NCBI GenBank assembly: GCA_946406115.1
Contig: OX291557.1
Span: 20,616,501-20,680,500, forward strand
Length of the DNA stretch: 64,000 bases
Source: Apoda limacodes
Lineage: Eukaryota > Arthropoda > Insecta > Lepidoptera > Limacodidae
Reading direction: 5' to 3'
In this document: piece by piece, positions 1-12,387 of the stretch
Numbering within the stretch: the first letter of the stretch is position 1
Layout of the letters: each line of letters opens with the position of its first letter
Translations under genes and position numbers: made by a program
The notes under the pieces: model-generated
What the model was told of the DNA's origin: nothing
Databases searched by the model: none
The model's input: only the letters and a program-made list of their open reading frames with translations

Positions 1-390
1 CACCATTGTAATTTATCCGCTGATTTGTTATTATGTCTTTTAATCCATGATCTTTATAAATTAGCAAAAATAAAAACTTTAGGCATATATACTTTCTAGA
101 TTTATTTCGATAAAGTTGTAAAAGTTAATCGATAGTATGAAATTTTTGGTAGATTATTCAAATCAAAAAATCAAAATTTCTTTATTTCAAGTAACAGGAC
201 TCGTATTAATAACATAAGGTATAAATGCAGTAGATTAGGTATAAATTTTTTAATAATAATAAATAAATAAATTAATGTCTAAAATAATATTGTCAAGTTA
301 AATTAAGATAAAATAGTAATAATAATTCAATTGAAATAAAATAAAATATAGACCGTCCTCATCCGCACTGTATTTGACATGTTATTAATT
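1..390. other. AT-rich intergenic sequence
   Basis: Very AT-rich, with no coding pattern, RNA gene or clear repeat. Nothing supportable seen. Confidence 0.6.
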
Positions 391-391
391 A

Positions 392-625
392 CTAGATTTT
401 GCCAGCGGCTCCACCCTCCTAAATTAGGTTATCGGCACAGGAATCTTACGACAACTCCTTGATCATACTAAAGAAGTTTAAAAAGAAGCTATATCTGCTG
501 TTAATTCAATTAGTTTATTCCACCGGAACTTTTATTTTTTCCGGAATAAAGAGTAGACTATGTCCTATTCCTTGATTATTTTGTACTCCTTTATGTCCTT
601 AGAGAAACTAACACCTTTAAGCTTT
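392..625 (-). mobile_element. Helitron-like short repeat, decayed copy
   Basis: Begins (+ strand) with ACTAG followed by a version of the TTTGCCAGCGGCTCC head. That head also appears at 21325, 21590 and 34420. The inner part (GGAACTTTT..., GGAATAAAGAGTAG) matches those copies. The CTAG next to a T on the minus strand fits the 3' end of a Helitron-type element. The 5' end is too diverged to place. Confidence 0.55.
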
Positions 626-1819
626 TTGTCTCATTGCGTCAAAACGGAAAGCAATTTTCTCATAGAATCCTTAAACTATGACATTGCGTAATAGTAAGGT
701 CGTTTGTAAACAATGGTTTTTCCGATTCCCAGGCAGACAGGTCTCACGGCCTCCCGGTGACTAGGGTGACCTTGATGACTAACTACATAAAATGACACTC
801 GCTGACACTACACCACAAGAGAATAGGGTCAATTCTTGTCCCTACCGGTAGACACTAATATGAGTTATTAGAGTTATAAATACATACAGTTGTAACGGAG
901 CCTTCGTTTATTACTATCATTTTGCATCACGAGTAAGAGAAAAGTCAAGGTTTTCAATATGACTTTATTTTTCGATAAAAATGGATAATTAACGACATAA
1001 TTTTTTTCTTAAGAAGGGTAAGTGTAACATAACAGCTTTATCCAAGGGCCAGATTTATTAGCGCGCCAAAAATTTAATTTAAAAAATATCACCAAAAATC
1101 TCTGTACAATATAATGAAATATTTTGAAAGATTTTTAGCATATACATGACCCGTAAACGCTGTATTGTTGCCCAAACAGAACTTGAAACACAAGGGTGGG
1201 TTTTAGTTTTTGAAATAGGGATCTAGTCAAAATGTAATATTAGGGTTGCCATTATTAAAGACGTATTCACTTCAAAATTATCATAGGTGCGGCATTATGG
1301 TTTCCGTCTTGCGAATTTTTATGGCGTAGCATTATAGTTTTCGTCTGACGATCAGTCTGACGCGTGTTTATCATTTTTTTGTATTCCGCGATAATACACC
1401 TCTCCTTATTGTGTCCCTAGTTTATCTAAAATTTGCATTTCGGAAACTGTCAGCTTTTATTGCGGTCGCCGCTTGCACTACTAAACTAGTATTAAAAACG
1501 CAACAGTCTTCTAAGTTACCTATAATACTATTAATTTTTTTTTTATTCATATATTCATAAAGTATTATACCCAGGCCACGGTATAAGTGATAACACTCCA
1601 TGCAGTAAGGTCGCTCTCTGCAGTAGCTCTCTAAAGGTTCGCTTGCTACCCTGCTACCCCTTTGTGTCGATCATGTGACTGCTTTCATAGAAAACACCCA
1701 CATGTGCGCGTAAATGCAAATCATGAATTTTTGTAGTGTTATAGTAGGCGCGTATCACATATTTTTATATGAGGTGGCCAGGGTGTTCCTTTAGGTACTA
1801 GGACGTATTCATTGACCGT
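626..1819. other. Intergenic sequence, no gene seen
   Basis: AT-rich and without sustained coding sequence. A stretch at 1150-1400 is locally less AT-rich and repeats a GCATTATNGTTTYCGTCT-like phrase twice (about 1290 and 1329). This suggests a small degenerate duplication, but no family was recognised. Confidence 0.5.
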
Positions 1820-2000
1820 CTTCAATGACGACCCTAGAAAGGAAGGAAGGCCGTTTTAAAATGGCGCTAGCGTTCGTCTGGCGGTCGTCTGCAGGCGCGT
1901 ATGCCGCGTGCATCCCGCCCTTCCGCCGCCGGCCGGCGGTGAGCGCGGAGTCAACAACCGGCTGCCTGCAGGAATGCATGCAGTGCATTGCGCTTTACAG
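1820..2000. other. Isolated GC/CpG-rich block
   Basis: About 180 bases much richer in G, C and CpG than the surroundings. It includes a perfect palindrome CCGCCGGCCGGCGG near 1925-1938 and the repeated words CTGCAGG and TGCATGCA. It is open in one + frame for 69 codons, but the translation resembles nothing I know. It could be a regulatory island, an unrecognised exon or a repeat fragment. Confidence 0.4.
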
Positions 2001-2520
2001 ACCTCTATGGAATAAACCGCATTATTGCAGTTAACGACTTACTCTATCGATTTACTAAGGTCACGAATTGACACCGATAAAAACAAAAAACGTGGCTTTT
2101 TATGTGAAAGCAAAAACGTTGGCTGCAATAAGCTTTGTCACACATACTAGTACAGCAAATAAGATGCACCGGTTATTTAATTAGGCAATCTTCGTCTAAT
2201 AATTTATTTTATTCCTACTTTTTATATGTAAATGTCAAATAACGTTCATGTTAATTTTTTTTATTACATTAGTTTGATTGAAAAGAGGCTGAGGCTAAAC
2301 ACTGGTTACTCCCTTTTGGAAATTAAAACCTTAAAGATATACAGTGTTCATAGTAGTATGTACATAGTTAGTCAGGATTCCGTACATTTTTTTAATAACG
2401 AGGAGATGACACGTTACCAGACGGTTTTTGATTTCACAATCTTATAAACAAGAAGTCTCAAAACACGGTATATTCCCTAATGTAACGTGGTTACATTAAA
2501 AAATACAAAGATCCCTATTA
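2001..2520. other. Intergenic sequence, no gene seen
   Basis: AT-rich. Short open stretches show no conserved pattern. Nothing supportable seen. Confidence 0.5.
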
Positions 2521-2697
2521 TGCCAAGGTTTTCTCTAAGGACTACATTATGGGGTTCTTCAAGAAAGAAGTTATTGAATTTTTGAAGGGTCGGCAACTTC
2601 TGGTGTTGCAAGCGTCCATAGGCCACGGTGACCGCTTTCCATCAGACGGACCGTGTGCTTGTTTGCCACCTTAGTGGTATAAAAAAAAAAAAAAAAT
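2521..2697 (+). mobile_element. LINE 3'-terminal fragment (same family as 9.7, 61 and 63 kb)
   Basis: The sequence encodes a degenerate version of the LINE C-terminus (KDY..GFFKKEVIEFLKGR). It then runs through the shared 3' UTR (ACCGCTTNCCATCAGRCGG, GTTTGCCACCTTAGTGG) into an A tail at about 2682-2697. It is severely 5'-truncated, as expected of target-primed reverse transcription. The other copies of this family in the window lie on the minus strand. Confidence 0.8.
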
Positions 2698-2959
2698 ATC
2701 TATTGTACATACAAAAGTATCAATGTCCTGATTAATATATCTATCATTTTAGTAAATTTTGTCACAAACATAAACCTTCGTAAATCAAACCTGGCAATCT
2801 CCGCATACTCATGAAATTTGTCTATGAGTTCAGTATTTCATACTGTTTAACTACAATTACATTCAAACAATTTTATTTTCTGTTAAAGTTCGAAATAACT
2901 GATCAAAATCACGAATCCAAACCAAACACAGCAGTATCCTACACTGTGTTTACCAACAA
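2698..2959. other. Short intergenic spacer
   Basis: AT-rich. Nothing supportable seen. Confidence 0.4.
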
Positions 2960-3490
2960 TAAAAAACCTACCTACCGCCATTTATGTAATCTAGAAACAC
3001 AAACAAAATATGAAAGGTAAATTGCGGTTTACGATTTATGAAGTTTTAAAAAAAACTACTTGCTAGATCTCGTTCAAACCAATTTTCGGTTGAAGTTTGC
3101 TTAGTAATGTACATCATATATTTTTTTAGTTTTATCATTCTCTTATTTTAGAAGTTACAGGGACACACATTTACCACTTCGGAAGTGTCTCTCGCTTTTT
3201 GGTTTAGAAAAAAAAATTATATTAGAAACCTCAATATCATTTTTGAAGACCAATCCATAGATACCCCACACGTATGGGTTAAATGAAAAAAAAAATTTAA
3301 GAGTTTCTGTTCTAAGTATGTGAAACCTCAAAATTTTTTTTTTCTATTTTTGTGTGAAAATCTTAATGCGGTTCACAGAATACATCTACTTACCAAGTTT
3401 CAACAGTATAGTTCTCATAGTTTCGGAAAAAAGACATGACTAATCTATAAGGGTTCCGTTTTTTGCCATTTGGCTACGGAACCTTAAAAA
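2960..3490 (-). repeat. GGGTTCCGTA-family repeat, inverted copy
   Basis: Read on the minus strand, this follows the copy at 60525-61176 over most of its length. It begins with GGAACC...GGAACCC and the AAACTATGAGAACTATACTG region, then passes GTGTGGGGTATCTATGGATT and AGCGAGAGACACTTC to the TTGGTTTGAACGAGATCTAG segment. The outer TACGGAACCC end is lost. This is a common lepidopteran interspersed repeat with no coding capacity of its own. Confidence 0.75.
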
Positions 3491-3929
3491 GTGGCGATTG
3501 CCAGGCTTGATCTTATATGCCTCAATGGTAAACCTATCGATTTGAATTTTCTGCCGGCTAAAGAAAGAGGTTAATTATCAGTAGTCTATTGAATATTCCT
3601 ATGTAACTTTTACACGCAAGGAACTTCTTATCATTATGCACCCCTCTGGCCATATTTGTATCATACTGATTATTTATTAAATCATTCAAATTTAATCAAA
3701 ATCATTTCCGTTTAATATTGTTAATTAAGCAATTTCCAATATCTGCCGTACCGTACGTACCTACTGGTGGCAAGAAATGAATTGATATTTAAAATGTATA
3801 CCTATCTATGAACTTTTTTGTACGAGTCGTTATGGCTACAATCATGGATACAGAATTTATGCTTGGAGCACATACATTACTTATATCAATATCACTCTAT
3901 AGGCGCTCAGTTTACAAATAAGTGACAGC
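3491..3929. other. Intergenic sequence, no gene seen
   Basis: AT-rich, no coding pattern. Nothing supportable seen. Confidence 0.45.
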
Positions 3930-4300
3930 GACTTCGTCCGACTTTAGCAAAAAAAAAATAAAAAATTAAATCATTAATGGTTCTTCTTGGAAAAATATCA
4001 GAACTCTCATACAATTTTCCACCTCCTATTTTGCCTTCTAGGGAATGATTTTCTAAAAACGGCGAAACTGGCGTCTTAATTTTTATGCATTTAGTTTACA
4101 AAAATGATGGAATTCCATACAAACTTTAAACCCCCATTTTACTTCTTTAGGGTGAGAATTTCACAAAATCCTTTCTTAATGGAGCTTTATCATTTAAGAA
4201 ACTAACTTGCCTAATTTTAAGTTTATATGTTCAGGGGTTTGGGCTGTGTCCTGATGTAATTGAATGAGTCAATCAGTTTCTTCTTTTAGATGTGTATAGA
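3930..4300 (-). repeat. Helitron-like repeat, decayed
   Basis: Contains the order seen in a common lepidopteran repeat: GCGACTTCGTCCG, then ATACAAACTTTAAACCCCCA, then GGTTTGGGCTGTG and GAGTCAATCAGT. A related decayed copy lies at 31385-31650. Ends are not preserved, so assignment to Helitron-like elements rests on family resemblance, not on termini. Confidence 0.5.
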
Positions 4301-7039
4301 GGTTTATTATTGTTGGTTTAGTAAAACTAACAAACTCAAACCTATGCATGTTTGGAGACTCTCTATGTCATATGATTTAGGATTTTATGATTATGATTTT
4401 CATATGATATTATATATCGTAAAATAACAAAATACCTAGTATCTTAAATTAGCTGAATAGGCCATGTGCCATGTAGCCCAAATAACTTTATGACTATTGG
4501 TCAGAAATGCGGTTGAATATCGAAAATTGCTTGTTTCTACGATAGTATAAACATGAAAAACTTAAACTATTAGTATTATAATATTATACTTTAATAAGAC
4601 CAAAGCTATAAAATAATTTAGATTGGTGATTTAACACACGTAAAAGGTGTTTGATTGGTAACTGTATAGCTATTTCAACTTACTTCAAAAAAATATTTAA
4701 AAAAAATCGCAATCATTTCCACAACTTTTTTTTATTTAAAACAACCTCGTCCGTCTGCATAAAACACATCCATCTGGAGTAATGGCTAATTACAATGATT
4801 GGTGTATTTATTTTACAAACTTATTCATAAAGTCGCAACCATAAAGCATAGATCTTATAGTTTTAGTGATCACCCTTTTTTGTGTCAACATCAACAAAAG
4901 AGTAATATGGTCTGTAATTAATTAATTATGCGATGGCTAGATTTAAATCTCTTAGCATTTACTACTTATATAATGAATGTCAAAACATTACTGCTGACGT
5001 TATTTTTATACCAGCCGTAGTAATCGTAACACTAGTCACCGGATACATTCAGTCGGATGTCGTGCTGCCAGTTGAGTAAGAGCTTGTAAAAGCTCAAGTG
5101 ATGCTATTATACAATTGAATAAACGTTGATCGCCTTTTGAAGTTTACCAGTTGAATTTAAGTATAAAGTTTTCAGTTGCAGTGCCATATTTGAACAGATT
5201 CCCTTCCGATTTCAGTTTTCATATTCCGTTGGTTTCCGCGAGACTAGCGTGGGAGGGAGCAAGCTGCCAACTAGGCCATAGTGTCTCCGACTTCCTCGCC
5301 ACATGACGTGCAAAATTACGAAAGATCATCCATTGCTTTTGTACAATGGAACGTGGAAGCTAACCGTGTTCTAGAAGACGCAGTCTATCTTGTGCTTAAA
5401 CAAAATATAGGAAAATATTATCACCATGTTGTGTCTAAAATAAGATGTTTCCATTGTGATGTCTGTTACAAATTGTGCAACGATCCGTAAAGTTGCTCGA
5501 TTCTGGAAATAGAATGTCGACAACGCTAATAGTTTCGTAATGAGGAGAATATAGGTTCAAGTACCTCATAAATAAAATAAAAGTCAACCACAAATGTCGA
5601 ATAATATACCCAATTAATTAACGTCTAGGCCTGCTTTCTAAATTATTCAACATCGTTTTTTCATGTGAAGTGGACAAGCTAAAATCAACAATATATTTTA
5701 AATAAAAATCTTCAAAGAATATCCCTCACGAACTTCTTCAAAGAATTTATATTCTGTTTAAAACTTTTGGATCTGTTAAATCTAATTAACGTCAGAGTTA
5801 CCACTGTCCACTATCTAGGTAAAGGCAAAACCGATTGGTAAATCGACACCTTAAACCTATGGGCTTTGATTTGGGTAATATATTTAATTAGTATTTTTGG
5901 TCTCATTCATATAAATTTCGTCCTCAGATTGGCTGTACTTATAGTTTTTTAATTTAATATACTATAAGAAGAGCTATTACTCTTAGTTTTATCTGAACGA
6001 ACTCATCGTGTACTTAGTAATAGAATTCTTGGTGATATAAGTTTGGAAAAAGGAAATTAATTCAACAAGTAAAATCAACTGAAATCACTAAAATATTCGG
6101 TTGTGGTGGTCATAAATACCTTTTTTTAAACACCTCTAATATTTTAAAATATACCTAGAAAAGACTAACCAGTTTCTGGTATTGCGCAAATCACGCTTAA
6201 TTTTAATTAACCTATTTCCTTCCCTTAGCAACATTGTCTCCTATCTGATATCACTGACCTTAGTACAGAGAAGTTATCAAAGCACTTATAAGGTTATTCT
6301 ATAAACTAAATCATATAATGTTCTTACGTTCATTCACTGCCTAAACACCAGTATAGTTCTAAAAATATAGCATTGCGACAGCTGTCATACGAATCACGTC
6401 TATCAGGTTTTGTATTTTCAGACGATTAAATATATGCGTAACAATGCCATACTTTATTGCTGCGTGCACAAAAAAAAATGTTCCTCGGATTGTCTTAACT
6501 ATAAAGTATTAGTTATCGATTTTGCAGAAATAATCAATCGAATAAATAGTTACTTTATAAATTTAAATATTGGATACACGTTTTGTTATCTACATGTAGG
6601 TATATAAACATCCGTGTGGCATTGTTTGTTTGTATTTGTCCCATTTTATTGAATCTTTGGTGAGTTTATGTGCCAACGGCCACCAGGAAGGTTTCTGAAT
6701 GAGTGAATTGAGAGCGGAAAGGAGAAACAGGGAAAAAGAGATCATTTTATTTTACAAGTAAAAATACATTTAAACATAAACCTTATTTTTTCTTACTTGT
6801 CTTATCATGTAAATAAATAAGGCGTATTGGAGACCAGTGACAATTTTAAGCGACCGTTGACTTCAATATTTGATATTAATATAGTACGCGTATTTGAGTA
6901 AAAGGTGGAATAACAAATTAAAAAAAATCTGTTGTTTTTTTACCTGTATTTGTGATACAAGACAAGAAAAGACAACGCAACGTATCACAATGGGGTTTGA
7001 TTTATTTGTGAATGCCGAAATATGCGACAAAAATGGCCA
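4301..7039. other. Intergenic sequence, no gene recognised
   Basis: A long AT-rich stretch without RNA genes or recognised repeats. A less AT-rich segment at 5040-5490 contains an open stretch (5281-5490) that has no ATG start and matches no family I know. I see no splice pattern around it that would make it a convincing exon. Confidence 0.45.
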
Positions 7040-7230
7040 ATTTTTTTTATTGCTCAGAAGCTTGATATTTTTACAGCTTCAAGGGGACCGTAGACCTTAG
7101 TATTTGATATTTTTTTTAACCTTGATACCTCGACGCGTTCCTGAGAAACAGGGTCTTGACAGACAGAAGGACAAAAAGTGATCCTATAAGGTTTCCTTTT
7201 TTTTTTGTCGAGGTACGGAAACCTAAAGAC
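7040..7230 (-). repeat. GGGTTCCGTA-family repeat, fragment
   Basis: On the minus strand this reads CCGTACCTCGACAAAAAAAA, AAACCTTATAGGATCACTTT, CTGTCTGTCAAGACCCTG and CTGAGAAAC..., parallel to the head of the copy at 14938. Truncated and decayed. Confidence 0.75.
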
Positions 7231-8819
7231 TATGTTTTGAAAAAAGCTGATATTTATTTTATTCAACTTCGTCATCACTATCATTATCACGGTCTTCTTA
7301 TTCCGGTAAGTACATGGATAATAAATTGTGGGGTCGGTGCATCAGTTTTTCGTTAATTTTAAGTAAAAAATAAGTATTTTATTTTCAAATAATTTAATGC
7401 GGTTGCCTTAGAACTATTGTAAGACCTCAACTATTACTCATACGGTAATGATAGGTCTTAAATCAAAAATCATTCTTTTTTATTCGTACGTTCTTCCCAT
7501 CTCTAAGATCTATAGACGACAATGATTGACAAATTTTGTATCTGATATACGCTGTGGAAATGGGTTTTGTCAATACTTTGATTTTGTTAAAAATATTGTA
7601 TTTAAAAGGGCAATATGAATTGTTAATTGCTGTGGTATGTTATGTTGACAGCTGTCGCAGAACTCTAGCTATATGTATTTTACAATCCTTATTGAATCGA
7701 TACCACAAACTCACTTATTTTACTGAAGTCTAGTCTGTAGCTGCATTCTGTTGACGGCATTAAGAGATATGATATTGCATAGGCATTGAGATCGTTCTGT
7801 TTACCAAATGTAAACAAACAATATGACCGTTTACTATTTTGACAGCGCATTCCCGGCTCTGCCTCTCAAACACGTGCAGCCATGCGTTGATTCCGGAACG
7901 GACCGAAAGTGACGCCATATTCAACATAGGGCGCGTTCATTTATGGTTAACAAAACGATCGAATGTGCGCATAGAGAGCATATAGCGCATTCAACGCGTA
8001 TAACGATTTTCAACAACGCCACTTATGTTATCATGTCGTTAGCTAATTTGGAATAGATATTATTTATATATTAGTGTTCGTTTCATTTTCAGCGCCCATT
8101 ATTTTTTGTTTGTTTTCTTATTGGGTTTTTTGTATTTATTGTTAAATAAACTTCGCATGTTTTTCGTTTCAAATTCTTTGACTGTCCTTGTATTCTTAAC
8201 AGTTAATTTATTGACCCAACCCAAATTAGATGCTACGTTAGAAAGCATTCTTTGCTTTTAAAATAAATGGACTTAATAATATACGATGCAAACTGACAAC
8301 TGGATTCTTTAAAGTTGAGAATAGATGAATTGATTTTGGAACACGCAGCAGACTCGGCCCAGCCAGAAGGAATCATAGGATCAAACCACTCCTTAGCTGG
8401 CTAGCAAATTCAAATGGAAATCTACAGAAACATAGCTCTTCCTTTGAAGATAATATAATGCGTTAGTTGATTTGTTACAACCAACGTCTTATTAATGAGT
8501 AAGAAATTGGTAAAAAAATTATCTGATTTCCCTTATAGACTTTTATTATATTTGCCTTTTGAATAATTATAAAAACTTGAAAATATATAAAAAAATACAT
8601 TAAAGGTGTCAAAGAAACACATCCTATTTTTAACTTTGACTTTTATTTAAAATAATGCTGTATTAAAGTAACCCCGGCCTAGATGTGAGAATGCGACTTT
8701 ATTAAATAATTAAAAAAAACTAGGGTTCCAAGGGGTGCTATTTCTTACAGATTTTAAAGCCAGGTAGGTTATATTGGTTTGGTAAGCTATAGTGAGCTCG
8801 ATGTAACATCTAAATTTGT
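7231..8819. other. Intergenic sequence, no gene recognised
   Basis: Mostly AT-rich. A moderately GC-rich patch lies at 7850-8000 and holds a CACGTG E-box at about 7870. No coding exon or RNA gene was recognised. Confidence 0.45.
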
Positions 8820-9504
8820 AAAGCCAAAAAAACTTCTGAAACTATGTCTAAGTATCTTAAATTGGCTCAATATCCGTTTTCGCCAAAATACTCGTCTTCT
8901 GACATTTATTTATGGCATTCTTAATAATCCTTTATCCCCTCCTTATTTAATAGAACGATTTGAGTTCTTGGGTTCCCAAGAGCGACAGATACGGTTTTGC
9001 CGTTCCAATCTCCTCCGCACCCCTGCGCATAGTACGACATTTTATTCGGATTCGTTCACGGTCACAACAGTTCGTTTGTGGAATAATTTACCAGTAAATA
9101 TTCGTAACGCAAAGTCACTAGAGAGCTTTAAAGCTTTACTGCATCGGAACTATATCGACATCCAAAATACATAGGTCAGGTATTAGTGTTTTCTAGTGAC
9201 CTATGCCTAAATATATATGCATTATATATACATATATGTATGTTTATGTATAAAATTATAAATAATTTATCCACCTTCTTATTTACATATTATACTTTAT
9301 GATATTATTTTTTATATACTATGTTTTATCACTTAATCTATTATCATTAATGAAGCTACTACGATCTATTACAACAAACACAGCACAACCCCTTATTTAT
9401 ATCTACATTTCCAATGGTTTACTGGTAGAAAATGCCTGAAGGCATTAAGTTCGCCTATGTACAAATTAGTGCAATAAAGAATTTTATTATTATTATTATT
9501 ATTA
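8820..9504 (+). mobile_element. 5'-truncated LINE with reverse transcriptase C-terminal tail
   Basis: The + frame to 9174 encodes the region downstream of the reverse transcriptase domain, typical of insect non-LTR elements. It has a basic FRQNTRLLTF segment, then PYLIERF and R...R.LLR.P.HST, and ends in the hallmark TVRLWNNLPVNIRNA...FK..L. The stop is followed by about 300 bases of 3' UTR that ends in GCAATAAAGAA and an (ATT)n tail at 9482-9504. Everything upstream of the C-terminal tail is missing. The microsatellite tail argues for a CR1/RTE-like 3' end, but the family is not certain. It is unrelated to the copies at 9.7, 61 and 63 kb. Confidence 0.8.
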
Positions 9505-9539
9505 AGTACGGTTTACATTGTATATTTTTTTAGCTTTCA

Positions 9540-10500
9540 TCAATCTGTATCTCTGTTCACAAAAGACACATTTATGTAAAAATTCTTAGAATCGATATGT
9601 AAAGACAGCGGAATTATGAGGCTGTGACGTAAATAGACGGACGGACGGACGGACATTTTTTTTTTTTTTTTTTTTTAATACCACTAAGGTGGCAAACAAG
9701 CTTACGGCCCGCCTGATGGTAAGCGGTCACCGTAGCCTATGGACGCTTGCAACACCAGGGGTATCACTTGCGCGTTGCCGACCCTTCAGAAATCTAATAA
9801 CTTCTTTCTTGAAGAATTCCATACTGTAGTCCTTGCAGAAAACCTTGGCAGGGAGCTCATTCCACAACTTAAGCGTTCGCGGGAAGAAGTTTCTCTGAAA
9901 CCGCACTGTACGCGACCATTTAGGTTCTAAAGTGTGAGAATGAATTCCCTGCCGATGGCGAGCGGTGCGATGGTAGAAAGTAGCCGTGGGCATCATTTCG
10001 AACAATTCCTCAGAACACAACCCATTGTACAAGCGGTAGAACACACACAGTGAGGCAAAGTCTCTCCTCAGACTTAAGGGCTCGATACGGCAAGTGAGTT
10101 TGGAATCGTCGACAATTCTCACAGCCCGTCGTTGAACCGAGTCAAAAGGGCCAAGCTGGTATCCGGGTGCACCTGCCCAGAGATGGCAGCAGTACTCCAT
10201 ATGGGGCCGAACTTGCGACTTGTAAAGTAACAACCTTTGCCCCGACGTGAAGTACTGCTTCGCTCTGTTGAGTACACCAAGTTTTTGGGACGCCAGCTTT
10301 ACCTTATCTTGTAAATGATCTCGGAACTGAACATCGCTGGAGATGTCGACACCAAGGATCCCAATGCTCTTGGAGATGGAGAGGGGAGTGTTCTGGAATT
10401 GTGGGACCACAGTGAATGGAGTTTTCTTAGCGGTGAACGCGCACATGACAAAACTATAAGGGTTTCGCTTTTGCCATTTGGCTCCGGAACCCTAGAAAAC
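9540..10500 (-). repeat. GGGTTCCGTA-family repeat split by a LINE insertion
   Basis: The left part (9540-9655) ends in ACGTAAATAGACGGACGGAC and the right part (10447-10500) starts ATGACAAAACTATAAGGGTT and reaches the GGCTCCGGAACCCT end. Joined, they reproduce the minus-strand order of the copies at 60525 and 3421. The LINE at 9656-10446 therefore landed inside an existing repeat. ACAT on both sides is a possible short target-site duplication. Confidence 0.7.
9656..10446 (-). mobile_element. 5'-truncated LINE with an intact C-terminal reading frame
   Basis: On the minus strand an uninterrupted frame (10446 to 9727, about 239 codons) encodes the end of a non-LTR retrotransposon ORF2. It covers the tail of the reverse transcriptase (GVDISSDVQFRDHL, RLLLYKSQVRPHMEYCCHLW) and then a C-terminal segment ending LWNELP and FLKGRQRAS. 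A 3' UTR with GCCACCTTAGTGGTATT and an A tail (T tract at 9656-9676) follows. The catalytic FADD/YADD box lies upstream of the truncation and is absent, so the copy is dead. It appears younger than the other copies because the frame is unbroken. It probably belongs to a CR1/Jockey-group family, but the clade is uncertain. Confidence 0.88.
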
Positions 10501-10710
10501 GGTTACATAGGGTGTTTCATTTTAAACAATGTCCGCGTAAATAAATAAATGCTCTTTGGGCAGTTAATAGTTTTTTTTCAGTGAAGGTATGCTATATTGA
10601 CCTATACCTAGTTGTACAATCTAGACAAACCAAGATTAAGTAAACTAATTGTGCAAGTACTAATTATTGTTGTAACAACTGTTGATTTTTAAAATAAATT
10701 AATCTATACA

Positions 10711-11355
10711 TCTATACATATAAACAAAATTGAAGTGTCTGTTTGTAATATTGAAATAACCGTTTTTTACTACATGAATATGAATATATATACGGTACAT
10801 ACACCAAAATAACATTTTTTACAATTTTTGTCTGTCTGTCTGTCTCTCTGTTTGTTCCGGCTAATCTCTGAAATGGCTGGACCAATTTTGACGGGACTTT
10901 TATTGGCAGGTAGCTGATGTAATAAGGAGTAACTTAGGCTACGTTTATTTTAGAAAAATCTTTTATTTTAGAAAAATAAAGTAATGTTGCAATGTTCAAG
11001 TACTGTCCAGTACCGCGCGCAACTCACGCGCATGCCACTGGGCTGTCACGTCGGGCGCCTCCCACCAACGAATCAATATCACAAATGCTGCCTGTCGCGC
11101 GGGCTCAGAACGAAAATAAAATGGAAAATAAATGATAGTTAAAATAAAAATGCAAACACAAAATAGGTAAACGAATTAACTTTTTTATTAAATTCCACGC
11201 GGACAAAGTCGCGGGTATAGCTTTTGTCAATAAAAATATAACTTAATTTGGAAGAAGTAAAAATAAAATAAAATAAGGTAGGTATCATAATAAAAAAAAA
11301 CTAAAAAATTAAAGAATCGACTCTTAGGCGGAACGAAGTTCGCCGGGTCAGCTAG
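10711..11355 (+). mobile_element. Helitron-like element with TC and CTAG ends
   Basis: Starts with TC (10711-10712) after an A and ends with CTAG (11352-11355) before a T. This is the A^T insertion pattern of Helitrons. The head reads TCTATACATATAAACAAAATT, followed by TGTCTGTCTGTCTCTCTG and CTCTGAAATGGCTGG; the end reads GTTCGCCGGGTCAGCTAG. It encodes no protein and is a non-autonomous copy. Confidence 0.65.
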
Positions 11356-11369
11356 TCATCATAAATAAT

Positions 11370-11632
11370 TTTTTTTAGACATTACACACACCGCCGCCAA
11401 AGTAAGCTTGTGTTATGGGTACCAGACAACGAATACAAATACATAAAAATTACTTTTTTTTTTGAAAATACATATATATCATACGGTATGATTCATACAT
11501 AAATACAACCCGACTTAAGACAAACACAAATTTTGTTTATATTATGACATAATTGTTTGTCCAGTGCGGGAATCGAACCCAAACCCTCTGCATAGCAGCT
11601 GGCACAACACTACCAACTACGCTGCAGGAGTT
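11370..11632 (-). mobile_element. tRNA-derived SINE
   Basis: On the minus strand the head resembles a tRNA gene: an A-box-like GTAGTTGGTAGTG and a perfect B box GGTTCGATTCC, followed by CGCACTGGACA. A tRNA-unrelated body (TTGTGTTTGTCTTAAGTCGG, TTTGTATTCGTTGTCTGGTA) and a tail AAGCTTACTTTGG...GTGTGTAATGTC come next. Copies at 21111 and 32140 share the body and tail. The promoter boxes suit RNA polymerase III. Confidence 0.8.
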
Positions 11633-12387
11633 TTTTTGTAGTTTAATTATGTCTTTCACTGATGTTGCTTCCCACAGGTTCAATGAATAAATACTTCGCA
11701 CATAAATATATTTGTCTAGTTTTAAGGTAATTTTATTTGGCCAGTAATTATTTGAGAATCAAAAAATTTAGCAAAATAGTAACCTCGAAATAATTTTATT
11801 TTAGCAACAACATTTTTTATAAACGTATATTACATAATAACTATAACGCACAATAAAATTTGTAATTAATTTCTGATAAAACATAGCTTCTATTTTCTAT
11901 TTATTTAAGTGAAACATAATTTTATTTTGTCATCATAATCTTATTTTTCGCTATAACTGAGAAAATTCTAAGGAACCAAAACTAATATATTGTGTCATTC
12001 GTGGTATCGCCTTAATACTTGCACTGAGACAAGCATACAACTACTGGCAGAATCAACCAGGGAGTTGTGATAATTTCATATAACATACATCCTACGACCA
12101 TCGGATCGCATCAATAATTTTCATCATCGACGCAATCATGTCGTTTTAATGAACTTCTTTAACAAAAATAATTATTTTGTTATATGTGTGATTGTTACGT
12201 TTAAACGCTCTGGTTAATTTGATGTGCAATTAGTATATTTGATATAAAAATAATATTTTAGTACATTGGACAACTTTTTTGTCGCGCATTAGAGAAAAAA
12301 ATATAATATAATATTGCTGCATATTTTCGGATTATTTTTAGGACTAGTTTTGTTAAAGATTTGGTTTGTATGCATAACATAAGTTTG
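11633..12387. other. Intergenic sequence, no gene seen
   Basis: AT-rich. No coding or RNA signal recognised. Confidence 0.45.

Noticed and set aside
5281..5490. 69-codon open stretch in a less AT-rich segment
   Set aside because: No ATG start, no recognised family, no clear splice sites; insufficient for a gene call.
10315..10548. + strand frames beginning MISELNIAGDV, also at 61851 and 63311
   Set aside because: Recur only because the LINE family is repeated; they are antisense to the real ORF2 frame.
11551..11632. A tRNA gene on the minus strand
   Set aside because: The B box is good, but the sequence does not fold as a full cloverleaf with an acceptor stem and is joined to a SINE body and tail shared with two other loci.
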